A stretch of DNA of 64,000 nucleotides. Origin: JANQQZ01 sp039187315. Lineage in GTDB: Bacteria > Planctomycetota > Phycisphaerae > Phycisphaerales > UBA1924. The stretch spans positions 29,865 through 93,864 of the forward strand of contig JBCCZQ010000003.1 in the NCBI GenBank assembly GCA_039187315.1, given 5' to 3'. The notes beneath the pieces were generated by a model, which worked only from the letters and a program-made list of their open reading frames with translations, ran no database searches and was not told the DNA's origin. A program made the position numbers and the translations under genes. This document shows, one piece after another, positions 63,417 through 64,000 of this stretch. The stretch's first letter is position 1. The number at the start of each line of letters is the position of its first letter.

Positions 63417-64000
63417 ATGGCGAAACGACGCAACGCCCCGGCCCTGTTCGAGTTGCTGCGTGCCTCCGGCACCGACGGCGGCACACCCGGGATCTCGGCC
63501 CCGCCGACCACCAGGCCCGCACCCACGCCGACGCCGACAACAACCGCCAACACAGGCCAGACCACGGATGGTTCGGAGCACCGGCCTGCAAGGGCGGCAT
63601 CCGTGCCGGCCTCGGGCGAAGCCGAGGTTACGACGACCGGCAACGGCTCCAAGCTGGCGCTCAGCACGCCGAGGTTCTCCGAGCAGCGTGCCGCAGCTCC
63701 TGCCAGCGGCGCGTTGTCCACGCGGCCCGCAGGGTCGGCCGCTGCGGTGTCCACAAGCACGCCGTCCAAGATCACGCCGTCGAAGCCTGCGGCGCTCAAA
63801 CCCACCACGGTGCCCGCCCCGACCAAGAGCGTCGAGGCCAAGCCCGGGTCATCGACGAAGGCTGCACCGCCATCGACGGGTGTGCCTGCTCCGGACGCGC
63901 CGCCCGGAAGCTGGAAGGAAACGATCGAACGGGTCGTCCAGATCGAGGGCAGCCGCGTAACGCTGACGATGTCGACGCTCGCGGCGGGCTTCTCGATCGG
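63417..64000 (+). CDS. Pro/Thr/Ala-rich protein, cut by window end
   Basis: The frame from the ATG at 63417 is open to the last base, giving at least 194 residues. The first 16 residues (MAKRRNAPALFELLRA) are basic and amphipathic; the next 145 are low-complexity, rich in Pro, Thr, Ala and Ser. The visible end (WKETIERVVQIEGSRVTLTM, then STLAAGFSI) looks like the start of a membrane segment. I do not recognise a family. A long Pro/Thr/Ala linker between a short cytoplasmic head and a membrane segment is common in high-GC planctomycetes. It is transcribed divergently from nuoI. Confidence 0.6.
   Translation, partial: MAKRRNAPALFELLRASGTDGGTPGISAPPTTRPAPTPTPTTTANTGQTTDGSEHRPARAASVPASGEAEVTTTGNGSKLALSTPRFSEQRAAAPASGALSTRPAGSAAAVSTSTPSKITPSKPAALKPTTVPAPTKSVEAKPGSSTKAAPPSTGVPAPDAPPGSWKETIERVVQIEGSRVTLTMSTLAAGFSI

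Overview
The window looks like part of a chromosome of a high-GC planctomycete (PVC superphylum), most likely class Phycisphaerae. This assignment is inference from gene content: a DUF1501/DUF1800 pair, a six-subunit Alternative Complex III operon joined to a cytochrome c oxidase operon, a Minf_1886-family protein, ResB/CcsA cytochrome c maturation, an outer-membrane/LPS toolkit (kdtA, mlaE, OmpA-type lipoprotein) and an rpsF-ssb-rplI cluster without rpsR. No phage, IS element, integron or CRISPR array was seen. Most genes are compact housekeeping genes with ATGA/GTGA/TGATG overlaps.

Layout. 1-1.7 kb: end of proB and proA (proline synthesis). 1.8-3.2 kb: tRNA-Val, kdtA, tRNA-Lys; kdtA has no stop before the tRNA-Lys gene. 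3.4-7.7 kb: a SNF2 helicase and a SWIM zinc-finger partner whose last codons appear frameshifted. 8.0-13.1 kb: tRNA-Gln, a GlmU uridylyltransferase-only protein, prs, rplY, pth, rpsF, ssb, rplI. 13.2-19.3 kb (minus strand): a CvpA-like membrane protein, a GspE-like ATPase with eroded Walker motifs, an intact PilT-like ATPase and an unusual sigma-70 factor. 19.3-20.1 kb: a gene-poor gap. 20.1-25.9 kb: Mn superoxide dismutase, a membrane-anchored esterase, a small zinc-ribbon membrane protein, then DUF1501 and DUF1800 on the minus strand.

26-43.3 kb is the centrepiece. A heme A synthase on the minus strand, broken by one in-frame amber codon, faces the plus-strand operon actABCDEF, a small membrane protein, SCO1, coxB, coxA, coxC, coxD and a 270-residue protein. 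These would form a quinol:cytochrome c oxidoreductase-cytochrome oxidase supercomplex, with SCO1 supplying CuA and heme A synthase the oxidase heme. Overlapping palindromes lie between the divergent genes. ResB and CcsA at 46.7-51.1 kb would attach the c-type hemes that ActA, ActE and CoxB need.

43.3-46.6 kb holds MlaE permease, an OmpA-domain lipoprotein and an amidohydrolase. 51-64 kb holds an unknown protein, 3-methyladenine glycosylase, Minf_1886 protein, an AI-2E-family permease with a large acidic insert, an NTF2-like exported protein, ffh, PolX, a small protein, an HTH regulator, recG, a DUF971 protein, pyrF, a NuoI-type ferredoxin and the start of a Pro/Thr/Ala-rich protein cut by the window end. 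The best leads are the split heme A synthase and its operator-like palindromes, the catalytically eroded GspE paralogue beside PilT, and the sigma factor with a shortened region 3. I saw no clear novel defence or mobile system.
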